Source: Candidatus Omnitrophota bacterium (lineage in GTDB: Bacteria; Omnitrophota; 4484-213). Taken from it: a stretch of DNA of 38,660 nt. Under the pieces are notes generated by a model. The model did not search any database. It was not told the DNA's origin and worked only from the letters and a program-made list of their open reading frames with translations. Location: contig QNCL01000003.1 of the NCBI GenBank assembly GCA_003645805.1, forward strand, positions 1-38,660. Reading direction: 5' to 3'. Of this stretch, positions 7,369 to 14,882 are shown piece after piece. Both the position numbers and the translations under genes were made by a program. How positions within the stretch are numbered: position 1 is the first letter of the stretch; each line of letters begins with the position of its first letter.

Positions 7369-8448
7369 GTGAAAATCCTCGTTACCCGGATGGGAAACAT
7401 TGGAGACATGCTTTTTATTACCCCTCTTCTTGCGGCTATCAAGGCGATTATCCCTCAGAGCCAAATATATATCCTTTCCCCGAAATATAGTAAGGAAGTA
7501 CTGGAGGGGAATCCAGATGTAGATTATCTGTTTACTTTCTACACCAAGACAAAAAGGCTCAGGAATAAGGTGCACAATATGTTGCTTTTCAACCGACTGA
7601 AGAAGATTTATTTTGACCTCCTGTTTTGTTTGGATATGGATGAAAATGTCATATCTTTTCTGAGAAGGCTACCACGGGTAAAGACTTGGGTAGGATTTCG
7701 TAAGCCTGCGAATGTAATGAGAGCATTGAAAGGAGATATGCACGCGGCGGATAACTATCTCTTTCTTTTGAAAGAACTTTTTCCATCGATCAATATTGAA
7801 CCGCACAGGAAAAGGTTTTCTTTCTTTGTGCCTCAGCGGCAAAAGGAAAAGACCAAATTGTTTTTGGTTCGACATAGATTATCTGATCCTGTTTTAATCT
7901 GTCCCTGTACAAGCGAGTTCAAACCCTCGAGGTTATGGCCTACTAAAAATTGGATTTCTTTTATCCAACGCTTACTTAAAGAGACAAATATTCCTGTCAT
8001 TGTCGTATCCAAGAGTAAGAAAGAGAAACCCATCCCCGAACTTTATAGATGTTTTCGCAAAAGGGTCTATTTTTGGTATGGTAAATCCCTTACAGAGACG
8101 GTCGCTCTTATGGCTCTGGCAAAGGCTATTGTCTGTTTGGATAGTGGAACTCTTCATCTTGCGACGGCTGTTTCCACTGGGAAGGTTATTTCTCTTTTTG
8201 GTCCCTCAAACTCTGTCCATACCGGGCCGTATCCTGAGGATGTTTCCCAATGGAAAGTGGTTCGCGACCTCTCTTGTCAGATAGGACCATGCAACACTTT
8301 CCCAAGGGAAAAGATTCCTCAAGAGTGTCTTTATGCAGAATTCACACCTTGTATGGAACGGATAAGTGTGGAGAGTGTATGGAGGGCTTTGCTGGGCATT
8401 TCCACCCCAGGGGTGGAAAGTTCGCCTTTGGAAAAAGAGAGGGGCTAA
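7369..8448 (+). CDS. Glycosyltransferase family 9 (heptosyltransferase-like)
   Basis: This 359-residue protein has the GT9 N-terminal motif ILVTRMGNIGDMLFITPLL and the C-terminal donor-binding block of the heptosyltransferase fold (LDSGTLHLATAVSTGKVISLFGPSN). It would transfer a sugar, perhaps heptose, onto LPS core or another glycan at the inner face of the membrane. A cysteine-bearing tail (SCQIGPCN, QECLYAEFTPC) follows, as in many GT9 proteins. The GTG start has only a weak Shine-Dalgarno sequence. The last 16 or so codons run through the second palindrome, so the C-terminus may have been created when that repeat arrived. It stands apart from the LPS genes at 31591-34251; donor and acceptor cannot be told. 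Confidence 0.82.
   Translation: MKILVTRMGNIGDMLFITPLLAAIKAIIPQSQIYILSPKYSKEVLEGNPDVDYLFTFYTKTKRLRNKVHNMLLFNRLKKIYFDLLFCLDMDENVISFLRRLPRVKTWVGFRKPANVMRALKGDMHAADNYLFLLKELFPSINIEPHRKRFSFFVPQRQKEKTKLFLVRHRLSDPVLICPCTSEFKPSRLWPTKNWISFIQRLLKETNIPVIVVSKSKKEKPIPELYRCFRKRVYFWYGKSLTETVALMALAKAIVCLDSGTLHLATAVSTGKVISLFGPSNSVHTGPYPEDVSQWKVVRDLSCQIGPCNTFPREKIPQECLYAEFTPCMERISVESVWRALLGISTPGVESSPLEKERG
8399..8419. repeat. 21-bp perfect palindrome, copy 2 (inside coding sequence)
   Basis: It is identical to the palindrome at 7253-7273, with an extra shared A on the 5' side. This copy lies within the final codons of the GT9 gene and is read as ISTPGVE. The shared sequence stops at the palindrome edges; the flanks differ. 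Confidence 0.85.
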
Positions 8449-8466
8449 CATAAGGTAGAAGGAAAA

Positions 8467-8494
8467 TTGACTTTTTTAGAAAACTTGCTATTAT
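8467..8494 (+). promoter_or_regulatory. Sigma-70-type promoter for the coiled-coil gene
   Basis: TTGACT at 8467-8472 and TATTAT at 8489-8494 are separated by 16 bases. Transcription would begin near 8501, leaving a leader of about ten bases before the ATG at 8512. An alternative -10, TATATT at 8492-8497, would give a 19-base spacer. Confidence 0.5.
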
Positions 8495-8511
8495 ATTAGA
8501 AAAATGGGAGG

Positions 8512-9588
8512 ATGAGAGAAGGGAGAGTTTTCCTTTTTTTATTTTTAGTTCTATGGCTTGCTACCGCGGGAGGAGGTTATGTTGTCTTCAAGCAAAAGAG
8601 AGAAATAGAGGAAAGATATCAGGAGGCTCAAGAGGAATTTAGAAGAAAACAGCAGGAGTTCAGAAAAGAGAGAAAAGGGTTAAAAGCAGAGTTGACAAGA
8701 TTAGAGAAGGAGATAGAAGAACTTGGGAGGGAAAAGGAAGGGTTAGTAAAGGAGATAGGAGAGTATAAAGAGAAGATAGCAAGACTATCGGAGGAGATTG
8801 AGAAGAAAGAGAAGAGATATAAGACACTGCGGGATAAGTATCAATCTGCTCTTAAGAAGCAGAGAACTCTCAGTCAGCAAATAAAGAGGCTTGCAGGAGA
8901 GAGGATAATCTTAAAAAAAGAGATAGATAAATTGCGTTCAGATTCATTTTTGAGTGAGGTTTTGGAAGAGAAGAATAAACTGCTTCTTGAGAAAGAGGAC
9001 TGGGATAAGGAGAGAAGGAATTTAATCCAAGGAATTTTGGATCAGAAGAAGGAAAACTTTTCTCTTAAGCAACAAATAGAGAAACTTAGACAGACTTTAG
9101 ATAAAGCAAATAAGGAGAGGGAGAGGTTTGTTAAGGAGATAGGGAAGGTAATAGAGGTATTCAGAGAGGGGCTCAGGCAGATAAGTAGAGCAAGATCAGC
9201 AAGAGAATTAAGAGAGGAGATAAAAAAGGTAGAGGAAAGATTAGCAGGAGATATACGCGGGATTGAATTGCCCCTTTTGGTCGTTTCTCCCTCCAGCAGA
9301 AGCACGCATAGAGAAAAGAAGAGGTTTGTGCGATTGGAAAGAGAGCAGGTTTCAGGAGGAGAGAGGAAAGAAGGGGAGGTTTTGCAGGTTAATAGAAGAT
9401 ATAATTTTCTGATAATAGATATGGGAGAGGAAGAGGGGGTAGAAGAAGGAGAGGTCTTAGAGGTTTATCAGGACAGAGAGAGGATTGGAGAAGTAAAGGT
9501 GATAGAGGTGCGCGAGCAGGTATCTGCCGCAGATATTATTAGTTTCAGAAGGAGAATAAAAAAAGGAGATAAGGTGGTAAGGGAATAA
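8512..9588 (+). CDS. Membrane-anchored coiled-coil protein with C-terminal beta domain
   Basis: This 358-residue protein has one N-terminal hydrophobic helix (about residues 5-26, after MREGR), a very long Glu/Lys/Arg-rich coiled coil (about 28-250), and a compact C-terminal domain (about 285-358). The C-terminal pattern NRRYNFLIIDMGEEEGVEEG, then IGEVKVIEV and IKKGDKVV resembles small beta domains found at the ends of envelope or flagellar accessory proteins. The topology is most likely a signal anchor with the coil outside the cytoplasm, but a short leaderless-like start makes this uncertain. It has its own promoter and is followed by tRNA-Phe. I do not recognise a characterised family; an envelope structural role is an inference. 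Confidence 0.75.
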   Translation: MREGRVFLFLFLVLWLATAGGGYVVFKQKREIEERYQEAQEEFRRKQQEFRKERKGLKAELTRLEKEIEELGREKEGLVKEIGEYKEKIARLSEEIEKKEKRYKTLRDKYQSALKKQRTLSQQIKRLAGERIILKKEIDKLRSDSFLSEVLEEKNKLLLEKEDWDKERRNLIQGILDQKKENFSLKQQIEKLRQTLDKANKERERFVKEIGKVIEVFREGLRQISRARSARELREEIKKVEERLAGDIRGIELPLLVVSPSSRSTHREKKRFVRLEREQVSGGERKEGEVLQVNRRYNFLIIDMGEEEGVEEGEVLEVYQDRERIGEVKVIEVREQVSAADIISFRRRIKKGDKVVRE

Positions 9589-9605
9589 AGAGAGGCTTTA
9601 AGGAT

Positions 9606-9681
9606 GCCGAGGTAGCTCAGGTGGTAGAGCGAGGGACTGAAAATCCCTGCGTCGGCGGTTCAACTCCGCCCCTCGGCACCA
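9606..9681 (+). tRNA. tRNA-Phe (GAA)
   Basis: The acceptor stem GCCGAGG/CCTCGGC is perfect, the anticodon stem AGGGA/TCCCT encloses the loop CTGAAAA giving anticodon GAA, and the T arm GGCGG-TTCAACT-CCGCC is intact. CCA is encoded. The length is 76 bases, with no intron or extra arm. Confidence 0.96.
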
Positions 9682-9707
9682 ATAAAGAAAAGAATAGCAA
9701 ACAAAAG

Positions 9708-10637
9708 GTGTTTATTGCTGTTGATATAGGAGGAACAAAGACAGAGGTTGCGATAGGAGAAGAAAGGGTAGAGAAGTTCAAGGTCATTCCTACCCCTGCA
9801 GAGTTTGAAAATTTCCTTTCCTCACTCTTTTTGCTAATAGAGAGGGTAGGGAAAGGGAAGAAGATAAAAGCGATAGGAATTTCTGCCCCTGGTCCGTTAG
9901 ACCCCGTAAAAGGGTTGATCTTTCCTTCTCCTAATCTAAAATGGAAAGAAGCAAAGATAAAGGAGGTGCTGGAGAAGAGGTTTACTTTGCCTGTTTTCTT
10001 AGAGAACGATGCTAATCTGGCAGGATTGGGAGAGTGTTTTCAGGGAGCAGGAAAAGGCGCAGATTCAGTCTTCTATATTACAGTAAGCACAGGAATTGGA
10101 GGGGCGTTTATTCTCCAAGGGAAGATTTACCAGGGAGCAAGTTTTGACGCAGGAGAGATTGGGCATACTGTTGTTCTGGATAATGGCCCAAGATGTAATT
10201 GCGGAAGAAAGGGGTGTTTAGAAGCACTCTCCAGTGGCACCGCCATCGCCAAAAGGGCAAAAAGGGGATTAAAAAGATATCCCCATTCTTTGATTTGGCA
10301 ATTAGTGGAAAATAGAAAAGAATTGGTAGACGCTCAGGTAGTAGTGAAGGCAGTGCGTGCAGGAGATGAGTTTGCCTGTAAGATATGGGAGGAGAGTTGT
10401 CGTTTTCTGGCTCTTGGGGTTGCCAATATGATTAGCCTGCTCAATCCTCAAAAGGTAATTATTGGAGGAGGAATAAGTAAAGCAGGAGAGATTCTTTTCC
10501 GACCTTTACGCAAGATGGTCAAAGAAATAGGCTGGAAGAGAGCGGTAAGGTATTGCAGGATAGAGAAGGCTAAATTGCGAAATCCTGCGATTGTGGGAGC
10601 ACTGGTGTATGCGAAAAGCAAACTTAGTTCTTCTTAG
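9708..10637 (+). CDS. ROK family sugar kinase (glucokinase-like)
   Basis: This 309-residue protein has the ROK/ASKHA phosphate-binding motif DIGGTKTEVAIGE at the N-terminus, the catalytic block LENDANLAGLGE, and the ROK zinc motif CNCGRKGCLEA after GEIGHTVV. It should phosphorylate a hexose such as glucose or an N-acetylhexosamine with ATP; specificity is not readable. No N-terminal HTH is present, so it is a kinase rather than a NagC/XylR-type repressor. The frame is open upstream into tRNA-Phe, but a start there would put the N-terminus inside the tRNA; the GTG at 9708 gives the standard N-terminus. It lies six bases before purD. Confidence 0.87.
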   Translation: MFIAVDIGGTKTEVAIGEERVEKFKVIPTPAEFENFLSSLFLLIERVGKGKKIKAIGISAPGPLDPVKGLIFPSPNLKWKEAKIKEVLEKRFTLPVFLENDANLAGLGECFQGAGKGADSVFYITVSTGIGGAFILQGKIYQGASFDAGEIGHTVVLDNGPRCNCGRKGCLEALSSGTAIAKRAKRGLKRYPHSLIWQLVENRKELVDAQVVVKAVRAGDEFACKIWEESCRFLALGVANMISLLNPQKVIIGGGISKAGEILFRPLRKMVKEIGWKRAVRYCRIEKAKLRNPAIVGALVYAKSKLSSS

Positions 10638-10643
10638 AAAACA

Positions 10644-11906
10644 ATGAAGGTCTTGGTAATCGGCTCAGGAGGGAGAGAGCATTGTCTGGTCTGGAAACTC
10701 AGTCAGAGTAGAGAGGTAGATAGAATCTTCTGCGCTCCAGGTAATGCAGGAATAAGTGAAATCGCTGAGTGTATAGATATCCTTCCTTCAGAGGCAGAAA
10801 GATTAGTTAACTTTGCTCAACAGGAGGAGATTGGGCTTACAGTTGTTGGTCCTGAGGCGCCTCTGGTGGAGGGAATAGTAGATGAGTTTACGAGAAGGGG
10901 GCTTAAGATTTTTGGACCTTCTAAGCAGTGTGCACGCCTTGAGGGAAGCAAGGTGTTTGCTAAGACACTAATGCGCAAGTATGGTATTCCTACCCCTGAG
11001 TTTATAGTCTTTGAGGAATATGAATCCGCACTTCTTTACCTAAGAAAAAGAGATTTTCCTTGTGTAATCAAAGCCGATGGCTTAGCCGCAGGGAAGGGTT
11101 CTATTGTTGTGCACAGCCTTGCCGAAGGAGAAAAGGTAATAACGCAGATGATGCAAGAGAAGATATTTGGCAAGGCAGGAGAGAGAGTGGTTATTGAGGA
11201 GTATATAGAGGGGGAGGAGGCTTCTATTATTGCCCTTACTGATGGAAAGACAATTCTCATTCTCCCTCCTGTGCAAGACCATAAGCAGGTCTTTGAAGGA
11301 AACAAAGGAGCAAATACCGGAGGGATGGGGGCTTATTCTCCGCTGGCGAGTATAGACGAAAATAAACTTAGGTTTATAAAGAAAAGAATATTGGAGAGAA
11401 TACTGGAGGGGTTGAAGAAGGAAGGATTGAGGTATAAAGGAGCACTTTATGCAGGGATAATAATGGATGGAGAAGACATAAAGGTACTGGAGTTTAATGT
11501 GCGTTTTGGAGATCCAGAGACACAGGTGCTTCTTCCGCGTCTTAAAAACGACCTTTTTCAGATCCTCTTAGCGGTTGTAGAGGAGAGGCTGGAGGAGATA
11601 AAGATAGAGATAGATCCGCGGCCAGCAGTTTGTGTAGTGCTTGCCTCCAAAGGCTATCCAGGCAAATATGAGAGAAACAAAGAGATTTTTGGCTTAGATA
11701 AGATAGAGGATGTCTTGGTGTTTCATGCAGGAACAAAACTACTTTCTTCTCCCAGAAGGATTGTCAGCGATGGAGGAAGGGTATTAGGGATTACAGGTTT
11801 AGGTAATAGTTTAGAGGAAGCGAGAGATAAAGTATACAGGCAGATAGAGAAGGTTTACTTTGAAGGGATGCACTACAGGAAGGATATCGGAAGAAGGAAG
11901 CAATAA
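10644..11906 (+). CDS. purD: Phosphoribosylamine-glycine ligase
   Basis: This 420-residue ATP-grasp enzyme makes glycinamide ribonucleotide, the second step of purine synthesis. It starts with MKVLVIGSGGREHCLVWKL, shows the ATP-grasp lid PCVIKADGLAAGKG, the family motif GANTGGMGAYSP, and the metal-binding LEFNVRFGDPETQ. The length is standard, with no fused purM or purN. It is the only purine gene here, so the pathway is split elsewhere. An AT-rich inverted repeat (AATAAAG...CTTTATT, 11902-11925) follows the stop but makes a weak hairpin. Confidence 0.95.
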   Translation: MKVLVIGSGGREHCLVWKLSQSREVDRIFCAPGNAGISEIAECIDILPSEAERLVNFAQQEEIGLTVVGPEAPLVEGIVDEFTRRGLKIFGPSKQCARLEGSKVFAKTLMRKYGIPTPEFIVFEEYESALLYLRKRDFPCVIKADGLAAGKGSIVVHSLAEGEKVITQMMQEKIFGKAGERVVIEEYIEGEEASIIALTDGKTILILPPVQDHKQVFEGNKGANTGGMGAYSPLASIDENKLRFIKKRILERILEGLKKEGLRYKGALYAGIIMDGEDIKVLEFNVRFGDPETQVLLPRLKNDLFQILLAVVEERLEEIKIEIDPRPAVCVVLASKGYPGKYERNKEIFGLDKIEDVLVFHAGTKLLSSPRRIVSDGGRVLGITGLGNSLEEARDKVYRQIEKVYFEGMHYRKDIGRRKQ

Positions 11907-11963
11907 AGGGAAGGTTTTCTTTATTAAAGCGATACAAGTAAGTCGGGAGGGTAAAGGAAAGAG

Positions 11964-13019
11964 TTGAAGAACACAGAGATAGTAGAGATTTGTCCAGATA
12001 ATCCTCAGATAGAGAGAATAGAGAGAGCAAGCGAGGTGCTCAAAAAAGGGGGGCTGGTGATTTTCCCTACAGAAACAGTCTATGGCTTGGGTGCAGATTC
12101 TACCAATCCTCAGGCAGTGGAGAGGATATATGAGGTTAAACGCCGCCCCTTGAATAAACCACTTGCCCTGCATATTGCAGATAGGAACGAAGTAGAGAGG
12201 TTAGTTGATGCTCCCCCTGCGCTTTTCTATACCCTTTCCCAAGCCTTTTGGCCCGGACCCCTTACTTTGATATTGAAAGCAAAAGAGGGAAAGGTAGGTT
12301 TTCGTTTCCCCGATAATAAGATTGCTCAGGCTTTAATCAAGAGAGCAGGTGTGTTATCCGCTACCAGTGCAAATCTCTCTGGTAGTCCTCCCCCTTTTAG
12401 TTTAGCAGATGCCATAAAGGAATTGAATGGTAAAGTAGAATTGGCTATTGACGGAGGTAAAAGTAGAATTGGTGCCCCTTCTACAGTGTTGGATTTGAGT
12501 TCTTTCCCTGTGAAGGTTATTCGGGAAGGGGTTATCAGTGCGGAGAGAATCAGGAGGCTGGTAAGGAGAAAGAGAGTGCTTTTTGTCTGCACAGGAAATA
12601 CCTGCCGTAGTGTTATGGCTGAGGGATTGCTTAAGAAAGCATTGAAGGAAAGGAAGATGGAAGAGATAGAAGTTAATTCTGCAGGGGTGTTTGCCTTTCC
12701 AGAGACAAGCCCTACTAAAGAAACAATTCAGGTTTTAAGAAAGGAAGGGATAGATGTTTCTGATTATCGGGCAAAGAGGCTGAGTTCGGAGATGATTAAA
12801 TCTGCAGACCTTATCTTTGTGATGCAGGACTATCATCGTGATATCCTCTTGCGTTATGTCCCCTGGGCAAAGGAGAGGATTTTTGTGCTGGATATTCCTG
12901 ATCCTATAGGGAAGCCATTTAATGTCTATCAGGAGTATTTTGAGAAGATAAAGAAACATCTTCCCAGGATATTAGCAAGCATAAAGGAGTTGGAAAGCAG
13001 CAATCGAGAGATGGATTAA
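11964..13019 (+). CDS. Fusion: Sua5/TsaC threonylcarbamoyl-AMP synthase + LMW protein phosphatase
   Basis: This 351-residue protein has two domains. Residues 1 to about 200 are a Sua5/YrdC/TsaC domain (GLVIFPTETVYGLGAD, KRRPLNKPLALHI, FWPGPLTLIL, SATSANLSG, GAPSTVLDL) that makes threonylcarbamoyl-AMP for t6A37 of ANN-decoding tRNAs. From about residue 205 follows a low-molecular-weight phosphatase with the CX5R loop CTGNTCRS and the general-acid loop DIPDP. CTGNTCRS is the loop of the protein-arginine phosphatase YwlE, whose threonine selects phospho-arginine, so that activity is likely but not proven. The TTG start has GGAAAG just upstream. In Bacillus the separate genes ywlC, ywlE and rpiB are neighbours; rpiB also follows here. 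Confidence 0.88.
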   Translation: MKNTEIVEICPDNPQIERIERASEVLKKGGLVIFPTETVYGLGADSTNPQAVERIYEVKRRPLNKPLALHIADRNEVERLVDAPPALFYTLSQAFWPGPLTLILKAKEGKVGFRFPDNKIAQALIKRAGVLSATSANLSGSPPPFSLADAIKELNGKVELAIDGGKSRIGAPSTVLDLSSFPVKVIREGVISAERIRRLVRRKRVLFVCTGNTCRSVMAEGLLKKALKERKMEEIEVNSAGVFAFPETSPTKETIQVLRKEGIDVSDYRAKRLSSEMIKSADLIFVMQDYHRDILLRYVPWAKERIFVLDIPDPIGKPFNVYQEYFEKIKKHLPRILASIKELESSNREMD

Positions 13020-13022
13020 AAG

Positions 13023-13475
13023 ATGAGAATTGCTATCGGTTCGGATCATCGAGGTTATCTCTTGAAGAAGTATCTAAAGCAGAGGTTGAGAGAGGAAGGT
13101 TATGTAGTTTATGATTTTGGCACCAATTCTCAGGATCCTTGCGATTATCCTCAGATTGCTTTTCCTTTAAGTTTGGCAGTAAGGAAGGGAGATTTTGAGA
13201 GAGGAATCCTGATCTGTGCTACCGGGATAGGGATGTCTATCGCCGCAAATAAAGTAAAAGGCATTCGTGCGGCTCTCTGTCTTTCTCCAGAAACTGCAAG
13301 GTTGAGCAGGGAACATAATGATGCAAATATTCTGATTTTGGGAGGGATGTTGCTGAAGAAAGAAAACGCGGAGCATATCTGCAAGGTTTGGTTGGACTCC
13401 GATTTTCTAAATGAACGACATAGCCGTAGATTACGGCAGATAGAGGAGTTTGAGGAGAGATGCCAGAGTGGTTGA
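13023..13475 (+). CDS. rpiB: Ribose-5-phosphate isomerase B
   Basis: This 150-residue RpiB/LacAB protein interconverts ribose-5-phosphate and ribulose-5-phosphate. It shows GSDHRGYLLKKYL at the N-terminus, the active-site loop ILICATGIGMSIAANK with the catalytic cysteine at 65, and REHNDANILILGG carrying the conserved histidine. It begins three bases after the Sua5-phosphatase fusion. Its last seven codons and TGA lie within the following tRNA-Ser gene, an overlap of 22 bases, so the mRNA end and the tRNA 5' end share sequence. Confidence 0.95.
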   Translation: MRIAIGSDHRGYLLKKYLKQRLREEGYVVYDFGTNSQDPCDYPQIAFPLSLAVRKGDFERGILICATGIGMSIAANKVKGIRAALCLSPETARLSREHNDANILILGGMLLKKENAEHICKVWLDSDFLNERHSRRLRQIEEFEERCQSG

Positions 13476-13545
13476 TTGGGCCGGTCTCGAAAACCGGTAT
13501 CCGCAAATAAGCGGATCCTGGGTTCAAATCCCAGTCTCTCCGCCA
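13454..13545 (+). tRNA. tRNA-Ser (CGA)
   Basis: The acceptor GGAGAGA/TCTCTCC is perfect with a G discriminator and encoded CCA. The anticodon stem CCGGT/ACCGG encloses CTCGAAA, giving anticodon CGA. A long variable arm (ATCCGC...GCGGAT) marks a class II tRNA. The 5' 22 bases overlap the end of rpiB, so processing by RNase P would cut inside the rpiB coding sequence. Confidence 0.95.
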
Positions 13546-13615
13546 GACGGAGAGATGTTTCTAAAGTGTTATATTGCTACTTAGAAGAAAATTTTTTGTA
13601 AGAAGTACTGAATGT

Positions 13616-13707
13616 GGAGAGGTGGCTGAGTGGTTGAAAGCAGCCGCCTGCTAAGCGGTTGATCGGGTAAAACCGATCCTCGGGTTCGAATCCCGACCTC
13701 TCCGCCA
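13616..13707 (+). tRNA. tRNA-Ser (GCT)
   Basis: The acceptor GGAGAGG/CCTCTCC has a G discriminator and encoded CCA. The anticodon loop CTGCTAA in stem GCCGC/GCGGT gives GCT, which reads AGC and AGU. A long variable arm (GATCGGG...CCGATC) is present. It lies 70 bases after the first tRNA-Ser and 20 bases before the ferredoxin start, so all three may be one transcript. Confidence 0.95.
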
Positions 13708-13727
13708 TAAATTAAAGGAGGTGGAAG

Positions 13728-13904
13728 ATGGCAAAAGCAAAGGTAGACCAGGAGAAGTGTGTGGGTTGCTCTGCCTGTGTAAGCGCTTGTCCCGTAGGGG
13801 CGATTACGGTCTCAGAAGGAAAAGCAAAGGTAGACCAGGAGAAGTGTGTGGGTTGCTCTGCCTGTGTAAGCGCTTGTCCTATGGAGGCGATAAAGGTAGA
13901 GTAA
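13728..13904 (+). CDS. Small 2[4Fe-4S] ferredoxin with perfect internal duplication
   Basis: This 58-residue protein has two CxxCxxCxxxCP motifs, at residues 11-22 and 40-51 (CVGCSACVSACP in both). It is a clostridial-type bicluster ferredoxin, a low-potential cytoplasmic electron carrier for radical SAM and other anaerobic enzymes. The Shine-Dalgarno sequence AAAGGAGGT at 13714-13722 is close to ideal, which suggests high expression. The two halves are identical at DNA level over 60 bases, including synonymous sites, which implies a recent duplication or gene conversion. The halves are 29 codons apart and only the loop and C-terminal residues differ. Confidence 0.93.
   Translation: MAKAKVDQEKCVGCSACVSACPVGAITVSEGKAKVDQEKCVGCSACVSACPMEAIKVE
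13733..13792 (+). repeat. 60-bp direct repeat, copy 1 (ferredoxin first half)
   Basis: This is an exact match to 13820-13879 with a period of 87 bases (29 codons). It spans residues 2-22 of the ferredoxin, including all four cysteines of the first cluster motif. Confidence 0.9.
13820..13879 (+). repeat. 60-bp direct repeat, copy 2 (ferredoxin second half)
   Basis: This is an exact match to 13733-13792. The match ends where PVGA and PMEA diverge, and the base just before each copy differs. Confidence 0.9.
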
Positions 13905-13967
13905 ATTTACAGAGAAGTGGTTAGCCCAATCTAATAGTTTGGGAGAGTGGACTGACTGCCAAATTGA

Positions 13968-14882
13968 ATGTTGAACAAAGAAGAGATAAAGGAGAGAATA
14001 ATTAGGCTCAAAAAGAAGCACTCTGCGATTATCATTGCTCACAACTACCAGCATTCTGATATTCAAGAAGTAGCAGATTTTGTGGGTGATTCTTTGGAAA
14101 TAAGCCAGAAGGCGGCTCAGACAGATGCAGAGGTGATTGTAGTTTGTGGAGTGAGGTTTATGGCGGAGAGTGCATCCATTCTTTCTCCTCATAAAAAGGT
14201 GCTCATTCCCGATAAAGATGCAGACTGCCCTTTGGCAGATATGATTACTCCCGAGGAACTTAAGAGAATGAAAGAGAGGTATCCACAAGCAGTGGTAGTT
14301 TGTTATGTGAATACCTCAGCGGATGTCAAGGCGGAATCAGATATCTGTTGCACCTCGGCAAATGCAGATAAGGTGGTAGAGAGTTTAAGGGATAAATCCG
14401 AGATTATCTTTGTTCCGGATAAGCATTTAGCCCATTATGTATCCTTAAAGACAAAAAGGAAACTCATTGACTGGAATGGTTATTGCCCAGTGCACATCGC
14501 TATTACCCCTGAAGATGTTCTAAAACGTAAGAAGGAACATCCTCAAGCCAAGGTTATTGTTCATCCTGAATGTGTGGGTAAGGTGATAGAGTTAGCCGAT
14601 GGGGTGTTCTCCACCTCAGGGTTAGCGAAATATGCCCGGGAGTCAGATGCTCAGGAGATAATAGTAGGAACAGAGAATGGTTTTTTGTATAGATTGGAAA
14701 AGGAGAATCCAGAGAAGAGGTTTTATCCTGCTTCCGAACTGGCGATTTGCCCGGGGATGAAAAAGATAACCCTGAGCAAGGTTCTGTGGTCTTTAGAGAA
14801 TATGCAGTATGAGGTAAAAATTCCTCAGGAGATTGTGCAGAGAGCAAAGCAAGCGGTGGATAGAATGTTAGAGATAAGATGA
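13968..14882 (+). CDS. nadA: Quinolinate synthase A
   Basis: This 304-residue enzyme condenses iminoaspartate and dihydroxyacetone phosphate to quinolinate in NAD synthesis. The three [4Fe-4S] ligands are expected at C87 (DADCPLADM), C173 (GYCPVHI) and C261 (AICPGMKK), matching the spacing of the Thermotoga-type enzyme. IIAHNYQH at the N-terminus and HPEC near residue 199 are also conserved. The ATG at 13968 has a poor Shine-Dalgarno sequence. Upstream, CCCAA...TTGGG (about 13925-13942) can form a short hairpin. nadB and nadC are not in the window. It overlaps pyrR by four bases (ATGA). Confidence 0.95.
   Translation: MLNKEEIKERIIRLKKKHSAIIIAHNYQHSDIQEVADFVGDSLEISQKAAQTDAEVIVVCGVRFMAESASILSPHKKVLIPDKDADCPLADMITPEELKRMKERYPQAVVVCYVNTSADVKAESDICCTSANADKVVESLRDKSEIIFVPDKHLAHYVSLKTKRKLIDWNGYCPVHIAITPEDVLKRKKEHPQAKVIVHPECVGKVIELADGVFSTSGLAKYARESDAQEIIVGTENGFLYRLEKENPEKRFYPASELAICPGMKKITLSKVLWSLENMQYEVKIPQEIVQRAKQAVDRMLEIR

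Noticed and set aside
9621..9707. Upstream extension of the ROK kinase into tRNA-Phe
   Set aside because: The frame is open only because the tRNA lacks a stop in it; the extra residues do not fit the family and the GTG at 9708 gives the standard N-terminus.
11902..11925. Inverted repeat AATAAAG...CTTTATT after purD as a terminator
   Set aside because: The stem is almost all A-T with a ten-base loop and no T-run, so it is too weak.
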